A stretch of DNA of 64,000 bases from Hippophae tibetana (lineage: Eukaryota; Streptophyta; Magnoliopsida; Rosales; Elaeagnaceae), in the NCBI GenBank assembly GCA_037013495.1, contig CM072801.1, forward strand, positions 20,705,001-20,769,000, written 5' to 3'. Under the pieces are notes generated by a model that was not told where the DNA came from, ran no database searches, and was given only the letters and a program-made list of their open reading frames with translations. Every line of letters starts with the position of its first letter. The first letter of the stretch is position 1. This document shows, in pieces, positions 1 through 11,294 of this stretch. Both the position numbers and the translations under genes were made by a program.

Positions 1-1102
1 TTAATAATAATTAAAGTTATAATAATATTAGAGACATGTGTTATAATGTAATCTATTTTTTAATTATTTAATTTTAAATAATTTATTTTTTAAAAATGTT
101 AATAATTTTTCATAAAAATTATCATAACTATTTAGTAAAGTTTTTAATAATTTAAAATTTTATAATTTATTATTATTATTTTAAATTATTTTATAATAAA
201 ATTTTAATAAGTTATTTGTTATAAAAATTATATATTTTTTATTTATAATAAAAATAAATTATTATTTATTAAAAATTGTTTTACGAGGATATTTTTTTTT
301 GTTTTTGTTTTTAGAAAATAAGAAGATTGGGAAAGAAAATGGGTTTGGAAATTAGGGAAGGAGAGAGAAGCAGGAAGTGTGATGTGGTTATAAAAGGAAA
401 AAAAGAATTTAATCGGCTAATTATTCAATAAATTATAATTTATCTATTTCAAAATTAAATTAAGTATTTTTTTTAAACTATGGGATATGTTTTTTTTTAT
501 GGAAAAAATGCCCTGAAGTAAAGGGCTCCTGAAGAGAACCGCTATGAAATTCCTGGGGTTAGATAAGCATTAGTTGAGAATTGTGAAGCCAGTACACTAC
601 CTCTAGGGTGTCAGCAATGAATTTAATTCCTTTTAGTCCCCAGCAATGAATTTAATTCTCTTTTCCCACAGCAATGCATTTAATTTTGGATATTTATTAA
701 TTTTGTGGATGGATTATTGATGTTTTTATTTTTATTTTTAATATATTTATTACTAATCATATTACTCATTATTTATTAGTTATTAAATAATTGTGTTTCT
801 CAATGAAATACTAATAGGTATATATTAATCTAGAATATTATTTCATCAATTATTTCAAAAATAATAAATAATTTCTTTCAATTATAACACAAATAATAAA
901 TTAAGGACATACTTCATGCAATCATTTAATCATTTAAAAAAACTTATTCAATTGAATTATCATATAAGATTCAATAATTAGATAAAAGAATATTATTAGC
1001 TCTTCAACCTACTATGATAAACAACTTTAATTGAATACCCTTCCGATAGCTTTTCTAATATATTTGTAAAGAAACATTAAGCTTTTACCATCACAAAAGA
1101 AT
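1..1102. other. AT-rich DNA without a gene; old LTR remnant at right end
   Basis: I see no coding region here. The sequence is mostly A/T runs. The right end, roughly 790-1102, probably belongs to one half of an old Copia LTR whose other half resumes at 6369; the Copia element at 1103-6368 sits between them. The outer boundary of that old LTR could not be fixed, so this part is inference. Confidence 0.4.
612..690. repeat. Three-copy tandem repeat, about 28 bp per unit
   Basis: The string cagcaatgaatttaatt recurs at 612, 641 and 669, the last copy with one substitution (gcatt for gaatt). The spacers are T/C-rich. This is a short minisatellite in noncoding DNA with no evident function. Confidence 0.75.
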
Positions 1103-1252
1103 TGAATATATTGAAAATATATTTACAATACAATGAATAATAATACAAGTATAAATACAGAAAATAAGAATTTACTTTTTAGGAAAAATGTTATTAAGAA
1201 AAGTATATTATTTGCATACAACTAATATGCCACTAATAATGATTTATTAACA
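1103..1252 (-). repeat. 3' LTR of the Copia element
   Basis: This 150 bp LTR runs from tgaatata to attaaca. It aligns to the LTR at 6182-6368 with roughly ten substitutions by eye, but it has only one copy of a palindromic segment that is doubled in the other LTR. Confidence 0.85.
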
Positions 1253-1503
1253 CTCCCCTTCAAGTTGGCGCAAAAATATCGATCATGCCGAACTTGTTTA
1301 GTGAACAGTATAATGCTTTCTTGGAAACTCCTTTGGTAAGCATATTTGCAAGTTGCTCTTCAGTGGGAACAAAATAAAAACTAATAAGTTTGGCATCTAG
1401 CTTATCTTTTATAAAATAACGATCAACCTATACATGCTTAGTGCGATCATATTGTATTGGATTTTTGTGATATATCAATAGCTGCCCGATTGTCGCAATA
1501 TAC

Positions 1504-2960
1504 CTACATAGTTTTTTTTAGTTCGAAACCCAAATCCAATAACAAAGTTCTTATCCACAATAATCCACAAACCCCATGAACCATACCTCTATACTCGGCC
1601 TCAGCACTAGATCGCGCCACCACTTTTTGCTTCTTACTTTTCCATGTAATCAAATTTCCTCCCACAAAGGTGAAATAACCCGATGTTGACTTTCTATCTG
1701 TAATACTTCCTGCCCAATTTGCATCTGTGAAGCCACAAACTTCAAGAGGATTGTTGTGTTTAGAGAAAATTACTCTCCTTCCTGGAGCCGATTTCAAATA
1801 CCTTAAAATTCTCAAAACAACATTCATGTGGTTCTCACTTGGATTATGCATGAGCTGACTCACCACACTTACTACATATGCAACATCTAGTCTAGTATGA
1901 GCCAAGTAAATCAAACGCCCAACCAATCTCTGATAGCAAGCTCAATCAGGTGGTATTTGATTTTGATACTCTACTAAACAATGGTTTTGCTCAATAAGAG
2001 TGTCAATAGGTTTGCAATCCAACATATCTATCTCTGTTAGCAGATCAATAATGTACTTCCTTTGACACAAATATATTCCTTCTCTTCCCCTGGCTACCTC
2101 AATTCCTAAGAAGTACTTTAGTTCACCTAAGTCCTTCATCTCGAATTCAGAGGCTAGCTGTCTTTGTAATTTATCCATCTCAATAGTATCATCACCAGTG
2201 ATTACCATATCATCAACAGAAATGATTAGGGATGTTACCTTCCCTCGTTGATGTTTGAGAAATAGAGTGTGGTCTGAATTACTTTGTTTGTAACCAATCT
2301 TTTGCATGAACTGTGAAAACCTTCCAAACCAGGCTCGAGGAGATTGGTTGAGACCATACAAAGACTTCCTCAATTTGCATACAAAATTACCAGGAGAATC
2401 AACTACATACCCAGGTGGAAGACTCATGTACACCTCCTCGGCTAATTCTTCATGAACAAACACATTCTTGACATCAACTGCTGAAGTGGCCAGTTTAGGT
2501 TAGCGACAAGTGAGAGCAAAACCCGAATAGTGTTCATCTTGGTAATAGGAGCAAAAGTTTCATCGTAGTCTACACCGTACATTTGAGTAAACCCTTTTGC
2601 TACAAGACGAGCTTTATACCGATTTACAGATCCATCACCATTATGTTTAAAAGTAAACACCCATCAACAACCAATTGCCTTTTTTCCTTGTGGTGGTGGC
2701 ACAAGTTGCCAAGTATCGTTCTTCTTTAACGCCTCCATCTCTTCAGCCATTGCCTTTCTTCATATTGGATCTCCCAACGCATCCTGCACTTTTTTAGGTA
2801 CTGATACACCAGATATTTGATTCACAAATGATTTATATGACTTAGATAAGCTTTTAGTGGACATATAATTAGCTACTGGGTATTTTGATTTTGCATGAAT
2901 ATTTGGTTCATACCTTGTGGCTGGTTGACCTTGAGTAGATCTATTTGGTAACACATATTG
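1504..2960 (-). pseudogene. Copia reverse transcriptase and RNase H, broken
   Basis: The 3' half of the pol gene is recognisable on the - strand in several frames. At about 2442-2660 it encodes [12 protein letters not shown] and DYDETFAPI, the start of a Copia reverse transcriptase. At 1942-2463 follow LCKLRKSLYGL-type residues, LIISVDDMVITG and KDLGELKYFLGIEV. The catalytic box reads SVDD where the family usually has YVDD; both aspartates remain. At 1504-1926 the RNase H/tether region shows GRLIYLAHTRLDVAY, DANWAGS and RSSAEAEYR. Frame changes near 1930, 2460 and 2660 prevent a single polyprotein. The ends are approximate. Confidence 0.88.
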
Positions 2961-3035
2961 TCTAACATTAGACTCAATGCTATTAGTATCAGTGAGTGTA
3001 CATACCTCAAATGAATGGCCTTTAGTACCAGGGAG

Positions 3036-4769
3036 TTATTGATAAGGGGTAGGAGTAATGCTTGAGGGAACAATTGTGTCTTCAACTTCATTTGTTGTAA
3101 GCGAATTTGGTGCTTGAATACTTGAAGCATCTGCTTCTGCAATGACTAGATTCAATGGATTAGGAATCTCATCTGGTCTCATTGAAACATCAGTTGGTGA
3201 TTCTTCTAATGCCTCCCCCTCACCATGATACAATTCTTTGAAATATATATTCTCCCATTGACGAGCAGTATGAGGTGAGGAAAAATAACTCATATCCTCA
3301 AAGAAGGTAACATCCATAGTGACATAATACTTTCTGGTCGGTGGATGGAAGCACTTGTACCCTTTCTGGTAACTTCCATAACCAACAAAGACACATTTAA
3401 TTTCCCGAGCGTCTAATTTAGACCGTTGATTTTTAGGAACATGCACAAAAGCAACACAACCAAATACACAGGTAGGAAGATTATGGAAGGATGATAAGGA
3501 GACGTAAGATGCGAGAATCTGGAATGAGATTTTTCCATTAAGGACACTAGACGGGAGATGATTGATGAGATGTACGGAAGCTTGTACAACATCACCCCAA
3601 AGATATTTTGGCATATAAGCACTAAATAAGAGTGCACGAGCCATAGCAAGTAAATGACAATTTTTTTTCTTTCGGACACTCCATTTTGTTCCGGTGTTTG
3701 TGGACAAGTAGTTTGGTGAATAATCCCATGTGTTTTGAAAAAATCTTGAAAAACATGATTAATATATTCCCCCCATTGTTAGAACGGAGGATCTGAATGA
3801 TGCCATTGTATTGTGTTTGAACAAAGGTATGAAAAGTTTGAAAAACTGAAAAAACTTCATCTTTTGTTCTAGGAAGAGGAATCCACGATAACCTTGAACA
3901 ATCATCGATAAATAAAACAAAATATCTCATACTCGATATAGTGGGCCCTTTAGATGGTCCCCAAACATCAGAATGAATTAATTCAAAAGGAATATTACTT
4001 TTATTAGAAATACTAGGAGAATAAGTAATACGATGGCTCTTGGCCAAAACACAAGTCTCATAATGTAAAACAGTCTCACTAACACCAATAAATAAAGTGG
4101 GCATGGATTTTTTCATAAGACTAAAAGATGGATGCTCTAAGCGGTGACGCCACAACCAAATTTCACTTAGCTTATCGGAACTAGAGGTCAATATAGTGCG
4201 TGCCCGTGCTCTTGGTTTCTCCCCTGTGTAGTTCAAATCCAAACAGAACAATCTTCCCCTCAGATACCCTCGACCAATTATTTCTGAAGATCTTGAAAAT
4301 TCACATACATAGGATAAAAGGTTGCATAACATTTAGACTCAATATTCAACTGTGGGACAAATATTAAGTGATGAGATAAGTCAGGTACATATAAAACATT
4401 ATGGAGCTGTAAAGATGGAGTGATATGAACTGACCCCTTTCCTAAGACATGAAAGGCCTCACCATTAGCATTTGTAACATAAGACACTGGTGGGGAAGAT
4501 AACTCATTAAAATAAGATTTATCATAAGTCATATGATCATATGCACAAGAATCAATAATCCAAGTATTAGACCCAATAGAGTGAGAAACATTTAAGGTCA
4601 TACCAATCTTACCATGACCATCTATTGAAGTTGTAGGGATACCTCCACATTCCATAGGATGATCCTGTCCATAGTAGTCTGATTCTTGGACAATTTGCAC
4701 TGCAGCTGCTTTTGCTTTAGAATGATGATGTTGTTGTTTTGCTTCATAGTAGTCTGCTTTTGATTTCAA
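3036..4769 (-). pseudogene. Copia protease and integrase, broken
   Basis: At about 4278-4769 (-) the protease region reads WIIDSCAYDHMT; Copia proteases normally have DSGA, so the glycine is replaced by cysteine. HNVLYVPDLSHHL follows, a usual sequence of this region. At 3622-4332 is the integrase start, with IWLWRHRLEHPS (GAG-pre-integrase), FELIHSDVWGP and FVLFIDDCSR of the catalytic core, then LRSNNGG. At 3036-3707 lies the integrase C-terminal part, with LFSAYMPKYLWGDVVQ and REIKCVFVGY. Several frameshifts separate these blocks. Confidence 0.87.
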
Positions 4770-4779
4770 GTGTGGATAC

Positions 4780-5640
4780 AGTTTCCAACAAGTATCATGA
4801 AGATTCCCATGTTCATTGCAATAAGAGATGTGAGAACGAGGGCAATTGGTAAAGCCTGGTAGAGGTCCCTACTGATGAAGTGGAATTGAATTTTGCTACT
4901 GGAGGAAAGATGCCTTTGATTTGGCTTGAATAGCTAGGCTTGATACCTCAACTTGTGTCTGATGAAGACTTTCCTGTTGAGATTCATCTTTACGGATGTA
5001 TGTAAAGGCGGTAGTCAAGCTCGGAGGGTCTGACATTCGAAACAATTCGCCTTTAGCACTATTATGTTTTGTATCAAGGCCTCTTAAAAAGGCATGTACT
5101 CGTTCAAGCTCTTTCTCCTTCTGGTACCACATAAGGTCTTCTTGATTTTTAATTTTGCATAGGCATTTCTGATCAATTTCAGCCCATACATTTTTTAGCT
5201 TGGTAAAAAATAGAGATACTGGTTGCCCATTTTGCTGCATGCCAGCAGCTTTGTAGATGAGTTCATGAAATTGAATAAAGTCAAACTCATTTGTATAAAG
5301 ATCGCTTAAGGTATTCCATATGGCCTCAGCAGTTTCACATCCATCTACCATTTGTAATATATCATCAGTGATTGCTCTAAATAGAATTGACATTACAAAG
5401 CCATCATCATTTTCCCACCTAGTATAGGCTTCTATATCATCCTGACTAGGAGCCCTGATTGATCCAGATACATGTCCCATCTTATGCATCCCACGAAGAT
5501 AAACATACATAAATTTTTTCCATGTTCGAAAATTTGTACCATTAAGTTTAGTACCCCCCGAGAGAACCAATTTCTGAACTCTTAACAGAAACTTCAAATT
5601 TTGGAACTTCATTAATTCTGGAAACTTGATGTTGTCTTGA
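4780..5640 (-). pseudogene. Copia gag, nearly intact but with degenerate zinc knuckle
   Basis: An open stretch of about 238 residues (4896-5612, -) has the Copia gag N-terminal pattern LNGTNFRTWKKFMYVYLRG, then AIWNTLSDLY and FFTKLKNVWAEID of the UBN2-type gag domain. A zinc-knuckle-like segment follows across a stop at about 4790-4860. It reads YCNEHGNLHDTCWKL, in which the knuckle histidine is Asn and the first cysteine is missing from the usual C-x2-C-x4-H-x4-C. Gag would form the cytoplasmic particle; this copy looks nonfunctional. Confidence 0.85.
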
Positions 5641-5845
5641 ATCTTCCATTGAAATAATAAAAAAAAATATTGTGCAGCGGAATAAAGATTTTGGATTTTT
5701 TTAGGCCGGATTGGATTGTGGATTGGGCTGGTAAGTTGGTTGTCTAATTATTGAGTGAGTTGATGGGTTGGGCTGATGAGCTGATGAGCTGATGGGCTTG
5801 GACTAGGGCATAAGGCTGGATGGCATAAGGCTGAAGCTGGTGTGC

Positions 5846-5960
5846 GAGCTGGACGACGTAGGGCTAAAGCTGGTGCGCGATCTGGACGGTGCAAGGCTGG
5901 AGCTGGTGAACGAGCTGGACGATGCAGGGCTTGAGCTGGTGTGCAAGTTGGACGACATAG
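5846..5960. repeat. 33 bp tandem repeat, about 3.5 units, in the element's 5' leader
   Basis: Units start at 5846, 5879 and 5912, with a partial unit at 5945-5960. Each contains a variant of ctggacgatgcagggctt followed by gagctggtg. The array is much richer in G and C than its surroundings. It lies between the primer-binding site and gag, so it would be in the untranslated leader of the retroelement RNA. Confidence 0.85.
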
Positions 5961-6163
5961 GGATGGATGACGTGGGCTGGATGTCGCGGACTGGACAACG
6001 CGGACTGGACGGTGCAGGCTAGACGACAGATCTGCAATGGAAGGACAGATCTGTAACGACGGTGCAAACTTGACAGTGCGAGAAGATTAATGACACTGCA
6101 TAAAAACACTGACGGCGGTGCTGCTGCTCAGGAATTGGTAAAAAGAATTTTTTTTTCTTTTTT

Positions 6164-6178
6164 CCTGCTCTGATACCA
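6164..6178 (-). other. Primer-binding site of the Copia element
   Basis: On the - strand this reads TGGTATCAGAGCAGG, the standard complement of initiator Met tRNA. It lies three bases from the inner edge of the right LTR and fixes that LTR as the 5' one. Confidence 0.92.
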
Positions 6179-6181
6179 AAT

Positions 6182-6368
6182 TGAATATACTGAAAATATA
6201 TTTATAATACAATGAATGATAATACAAGTATAAATACAGAAATAAGAATTTTCTTTTTTAGAAAAGTGCTTTTAAGAGAAGTATATTAGTTGCATACAAC
6301 TAATATACATATGATAAAGTATATTAGTTGTATACAACTAATATACCACTAATAATGATTTATTAACA
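6182..6368 (-). repeat. 5' LTR with a duplicated palindrome
   Basis: This 187 bp copy of the LTR is 37 bp longer than its partner. The excess is a second copy of a hairpin segment. At 6281-6308 arms GTATATTAGTTG and CAACTAATATAC flank the loop cata. At 6319-6346 the same arms flank tata, giving a perfect 28 bp palindrome. In element orientation the palindromes lie near the start of U3. Confidence 0.85.
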
Positions 6369-6935
6369 AAAACTCTAATCTTACATACCTATACAAATCC
6401 ATCATATTCTCATGCACACAACGAGGTGTACCAAGCCCTAATCAAATAAATGAGCTTTCAAGCATATTAGTTAGCCTACAATTCAATCCCTTTTATAAAC
6501 TAATAAAAACTCAATTTATGATATCTCATATAATAAAACTCCTACATTCTCCCACTTTTGCAAGATAGATTGTAACTTAAGTTTGAAAACAATTTAAGAA
6601 AATGAATCTTATATCGAAACACAATTATGTCCATAAAACATTGTCAACTTATGCATCTCCATTATGATCCCATCCAACAAAACAACTAGTATTAAACCAC
6701 AGATGTAATTTTGTCATTAACCACACAAATTCATACTATGATCATAACATTAGTGTTTATATTAATATGGTCATACTTGATATGAAGTGTAGTACGAACT
6801 TTAATTAGCTATTTATTTAACCAACCATGCTAAGTTTGTATTGATTATGTACATTTCTTGCCAAAACGATAATGTCACAAAAATACTCTCACAAAGACCA
6901 AAATTTCATAACAATAGTGATATTTCGTCTTCTTC
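6369..6935 (-). repeat. Remnant of an older Copia LTR and 3' internal end
   Basis: On the - strand, 6546 downwards begins TGTAGGAGTTTTATTATATG, which looks like an LTR start. It is preceded by a purine run AAGTGGGAGAATG of polypurine-tract type. The LTR is cut at 6369 by the element above and probably resumes left of 1103. The right part (6547-6935) is noncoding 3' internal sequence and is cut at 6936 by the CACTA-like element. Confidence 0.5.
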
Positions 6936-7480
6936 GACTACAAGAAAATGTGTTTTTTAGGGCAAAGATTTTTGTCCTTGAAAGCCAAGATTTTGTCTCA
7001 AATGAGAATTAGGGACAAAACATTTATCAATTTTTTTGTTCCAAAGTGGAGGTCATAGAAAGTCTACTAGAACAAAATTCAATTTTGTCCAAAAAAAACA
7101 AAAGAATTAAGGACAAACATTTTTATCCCTAAATTCTACAAGATTATTCTTGAAAACAATAGATAGCTTGCTCAAAAATATTTTAAAGACAAAATATTTG
7201 TCTTTAAAAATTAAAGTTTTGTCACATAGTTTTGTCTTTGAAAATTATTTTATAAGAAAAATAAATTTATTCTAATTTGAATTAAATTTGTCCCTAAAAC
7301 ATATTGATTCTCTTAATAACATTTTTGGGATCAATTTTTGTTGTCTAAAACAGACAATTTTGGGACAAAATTGTGACAATATTTTGTTCAAACTTATTTG
7401 TGACAATTGTTTTTTTTGTCTTAAAACATATTTATGGACAACATTATAACAAAGAAAATATAATCTCAAAATATATTGTT
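6936..7480. repeat. Left terminal and subterminal repeats of the CACTA-like element
   Basis: After the terminal gactacaagaaaa, short motifs such as ttttgtcc, agggacaaaa and tttgtctc recur in both orientations, as in CACTA subterminal regions where transposase binds. I see no gene in this stretch. Confidence 0.6.
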
Positions 7481-8153
7481 CTACAAAAATTGCAACAATT
7501 GTTTTTTATTTCACCAATAAAATAGCAATTCACAAGCAACAAATGTAGAGTTAAAATTATACATATACAGGTTGCATTCCAACTCTATAGATAATAATAC
7601 CTAAACATATTCATGTATCGGTGCAATATATTTAAAGTATAATCGATAACCTGTAAGGGTGTCAATAGTACAACAAGCCTTGTTCATGGTGAAAGCTTCT
7701 AGTAGTACCTATGAGAGTAAACATTGGATAAACAAAAAGTAACAACATATAGATATAAAAGATAACCAAAATACAAAATTAAAATTTTAACAAAAAAAGG
7801 GATAGATAATGAAAAAGAGAATAATCTGTGGTTACTACCTAAGGTTTACCATTGAAAATAGATTTCAATAGACATGCCACGACAATAATAAGAGGCAATA
7901 TCATAAATGGAAGATATCAGCACCAAGGATGATATATGACTCTTACGGTCTTACACACCCTATTTAAAGTTAAAATATTGCAGTAAAAACAACTCACATC
8001 CATATTATAGCTCATCGTGTGGATCAACTAACCAAATCATAAAAGCACTCACATTCATTACACAGGATGCCAATATGCCAAGAGACTGTTACTCCAATAT
8101 TTAGAAGAGATTGAAATGTTAAATAAGATGAAATATAAGAAAGAAAATATAAC

Positions 8154-8272
8154 CTCAGCACGCAAATCATCCATTGGACCAGCTGAGAATGAAGGTACCA
8201 AGTCAGCTCCATTAATAACAGAGGTAATGAAATCCGTTCCAGATTCTGCCAATTCCCATGTCATACATGCAA
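8154..8272 (-). pseudogene. Captured exon of a plant class 3 lipase
   Basis: On the - strand a 119 nt exon begins after the acceptor gatggtgcag and ends at GAG before a GT. It encodes TWELAESGTDFITSVINGAD and then LVPSFSAGPMDDLRAE. This matches, from memory of the family, the conserved region of plant mono-/diacylglycerol lipases of the class 3 (alpha/beta hydrolase) group related to At3g14075 and At4g16070. Retained splice sites show that genomic DNA, not mRNA, was copied. No other lipase exon was recognised nearby, so this is a fragment. It is free of stops. Confidence 0.75.
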
Positions 8273-8704
8273 CTGCACCATCACAACCAATTAATAAAAT
8301 AGTCACGTTTAAAAGACACCTATGGAAAGAGGGAAAAAGGGAGGACAAATCAAAAGAATTGTATCCTAAAATATGGAATGCATATCTAGCCTCTAAGTAA
8401 ATTATATCCTAAAATGGAAACATCATTTGATGGAAGATCCATCTTCCTATTGTATGCCATGTTAATAACTTGCTAGAGAATGATTATTTATATCAGGAGC
8501 TTGATAATACAATATGACAAATGCCTATCAAATTACCTTATATATTATCTGTTAGTTGTATTACGAAATGCAACAATAGGGTGTGAATCCCATTCAATTA
8601 ATAACAATTTTATTATCATCTACTGCATTTATGCTAATTAATGGCATTAGTGGATTTTCCATTGAATGCCATGTTATGTACATGCTTTAAATAATGAGAT
8701 TGAC

Positions 8705-10355
8705 CTATAACTTCTGCTGTGACTAAGACTGCGACTGCAGCTATAGCTACGATCTCTAGAACGAGATCGACCACGAGTAGGACTCCTAGATGAGTCCTTC
8801 TTTGAGTCATATTCATTAACTTACAAGATATTAAGATGAACTTATATTGAGATGAAAGAGAAGGGATATGGGCAATATTGGAATGACAAAGTGAAATTCT
8901 TACCAACATATCCTTGAGAAAAAGCATTCTAAAATTCAGAGTCATCAAGTTTTTTGATCTGGAGAAAAAAATTCTAGTAAAATTTGAGTTGGATCTGTGA
9001 AAATGGGAACATAATTCAAAGCCACTTCTATGTTAATTCTGAGTATAAATCCCCCACACCTAATAGCTTTATGTAAGATTATCCATGCAAACATATCTAA
9101 GTATAAAAGTGGATTACTCACTGCATACTTCATGTCTTCATAATTGGTATAATCCATAACCCCTATTGTGCCTGTACAAAGCAAAAAATATAGATTAAAC
9201 AAAGAAATACAAGAAAAATGTTAAAGATAAAGACTATGGACTATTCAAACCTACAAAACTTGACAAAAGAAAATAACGGTAATTAGTTCTAATTTCTAAA
9301 GCTCAAATTTATCCACCTTTTCTCACAAAATATAGCAATTGAAAATACATATTATAAAAGGATTCATAGGTATTACTAAAACATGTCAAAATCAAAGTGC
9401 AGAAAATCTACCTCATTTTTGAAGCATAGTTTTCAAAATTACCTCATGTAATATAAGCAATAGAAGTTGAGAAAAATTCCTATTTATTATCAATTTAAAC
9501 AACTTTGTCATTAACCTAGCATCCTTCATAAATATAGTAGCCAATTTTAAGAGCTTAATGCATCTTACCACTACCATCGTGGAAGACTTGGGAGAAACAC
9601 ACATCCCCTGCATGCCTCATGTGATCCTGACCAATAATACATCACATCTTATGTCAGTTTATCAGGATTTCATAGTTACAGTGATGAGATGAGAAACATA
9701 GGCAAACATATCGTTTTAATTAATTAATTTATTTTTATTTTTTGAGGATAGGGTTGGATTCTTTAATTGCCAAAACTGATACTGTAGAGAAAGAAAGTGA
9801 GAGTGATAAAATTAAATTGGAATGGGGAATGCAATTGATCACCTTAAGATCTTTCCATGAAGTTGAAGAAGGTAGTTTGGTTACTAAAATTGTGAAAACA
9901 ATTACAAAATTAAGAAAGTTATCAAAAATTTTGCGAATAACAAAGTGTAAAATGAAAGAAATAACACACACCACAGTATTCGAAATGTTTGGATACTCTA
10001 CGACCACCTCAACCATCACTAAAACTACTGTAATGATCTGAAGAAGAAGAATGTCCATGTCTACCATGTACTAGCTCTAAATGTAAGGAAAAGGTTAGAA
10101 CATATACCATTAAACTATTGCAACTAAAATACGAGGGAACAAAAAAGGCTAAAAATGTATTTCACTCTCAAATGATGTCCATTAAAGTCATAGCCATCAT
10201 GACCATGAATTACATCTTCCACATCTCTAGCATCTTCAAACATACTCGGAGCTAAAATACAAGGAAATAAAACTCTGTCTTATCCATTCAAGACCAAAAA
10301 TGACTCATTATACATACTGATGCTCAATAGGTGCACAAAATGCCATGTCCTAAGA
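8705..10355 (-). pseudogene. Captured copy of an SR34/SR30-type splicing factor gene
   Basis: Seven or eight exon-like pieces occur in the right order on -, separated by introns with GT/AG ends. About 10316-10355: a YGPIVHIDLK-like remnant of RRM1. About 10155-10253: [19 protein letters not shown], end of RRM1. 9972-10076: linker with ELVHGRHGHSSS. 9843-9885: VTKLPSSTSWKDLK, start of RRM2. 9569-9626: DHMRHAGDVCFSQVF. 9122-9171: GVMDYTNYEDMKYA. 8904-8958: IKKLDDSEF, a stop, then NAFSQGYV. 8705-8819: EYDSKKDSSRSPTRGRSRSR, the RS domain. The last RRM2 pieces join in phase. Stops and lost residues make it a pseudogene. The living family members are SRSF1-like splicing regulators in the nucleus. 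Confidence 0.85.
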
Positions 10356-10499
10356 AATTACAGTGAGAAATATAGATTCATACGTGAAATGTATAACCCT
10401 AATTCAATAATTTATGCGTAAAGACCTAATTCCACTAATGATCAACACATATATGAATTTGCATGGTAAAAAAAGAGAAGGTATCATATATACCCAAAA

Positions 10500-10985
10500 C
10501 TGTGTCATGAGCGACAACAATACAAACGTTTTAACGATGAGGTGCGAACAGGGGAAAAGGAAAAGAAGAAAATAGAGAGAAAAGGAAGAATATAGAGGAA
10601 AGAAATTTACTGGGTCGAACGAGCTACTAGGGAAAATAAAAAGGAAAGAAAAAAGATAGAGTAATGGATGAGAGGGAGTTGTTGGGAGAGAGAGGGAAAT
10701 TTGTGAAGGCATGACGCTGGCTCAGGGAGAGGGAAAACACAAGCCAGATGAGGGGAGAAAAGAAAAGAAAAGATAAAAGAGAAAGTACTGGCCATGAAAA
10801 GAAAAATGAGAGAGGGAAAAACAAAAAAAAAGAGGGACAAAGAGAGGGAAAAAGAAGAAAGAGAAAAAAAGGGAAAAAGAAAAAAGAGTGAAAAAAGAAT
10901 TTTTTTTGATATATATGTATTATAAAAGAAATAAAACATATTAAATTAAATTAATAGAGAAAAATGAAAAAAATTGTAAAGTAAT
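10500..10985. repeat. Purine-rich block, copy 1
   Basis: A long run of G and A on + (pyrimidine-rich on -), such as gagagagggaaa, is followed by gatatatatg and a shared tail ataaaacatattaaattaaattaatagagaaaa. The block recurs at 12200-12550 with the same order. Long apparent reading frames in it are low-complexity and are not taken as genes. Confidence 0.65.
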
Positions 10986-11159
10986 TTTTGTATTTCTTTT
11001 AAATCAATAACATACAGTATATTATTTGATTTAGGTTTTAAAAATATTGGAAACTCTATTATTTTAATTATAATCACAATCATTCAATAATCATGGCTAT
11101 ATAAATTTATTTATATATATTTAAATATTTTTTATAATTTAACTTATGATCACAATTAC

Positions 11160-11294
11160 TGATAAAATTGAGGCTATATGTATACACTATAGCCTCAGTT
11201 TTTATTAAACCGTGGCCAAAACCTTATGGTCTTGGTTTTTAAAAAAAACCGATGCTAAATTTCCGAGACTAGAGACATGTATTGTATTAGTGAA
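11160..11294. repeat. Second CACTA-like terminus, different subterminal family
   Basis: This stretch has cctcagtttttattaaacc, ggccaaaacc and ttggtttttaaaaaaaacc, the inverted 'cctcggttttt' motifs typical of another plant CACTA family, and ends tgtattgtattagtg, resembling the canonical ttcttgtagtg. I did not find a matching left end, so it may be a nested or truncated element. Confidence 0.45.

Larger units (their letters stand above)
1103..6368 (-). mobile_element. Ty1/Copia LTR retrotransposon, full structure but decayed
   Basis: This element is read on the - strand. Two LTRs beginning tg and ending ca (1103-1252 and 6182-6368) bracket an internal region with a primer-binding site matching initiator Met tRNA next to the right LTR. 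Gag, protease, integrase, reverse transcriptase and RNase H follow in Copia order. The coding region is split by many stops and frameshifts. The target duplication is unclear: agaat before the left LTR against aaaac after the right one. The element appears to have inserted into an older LTR. Confidence 0.9.

Noticed and set aside
5846..5960. Possible CRISPR-like array
   Set aside because: Units are directly adjacent with no unique spacers, and the genome is a plant's.
5840..6022. 60-residue + strand frame with a leucine/aspartate repeat
   Set aside because: It is a by-product of the 33 bp minisatellite in the untranslated leader of a - strand retroelement.
6164..6178. Possible tRNA gene suggested by the tRNA-like match
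   Set aside because: Only the 3' complement of initiator Met tRNA is present; it is a retroelement primer site. No complete tRNA cloverleaf was seen in the window.
8116..8400. 94-residue + strand reading frame
   Set aside because: It is antisense to the captured lipase exon, which explains its openness; it has no family of its own.
10404..10939. Long hydrophobic - strand frames of 65-110 residues
   Set aside because: They are translations of the CT-rich block (serine, phenylalanine, leucine runs), a low-complexity effect.
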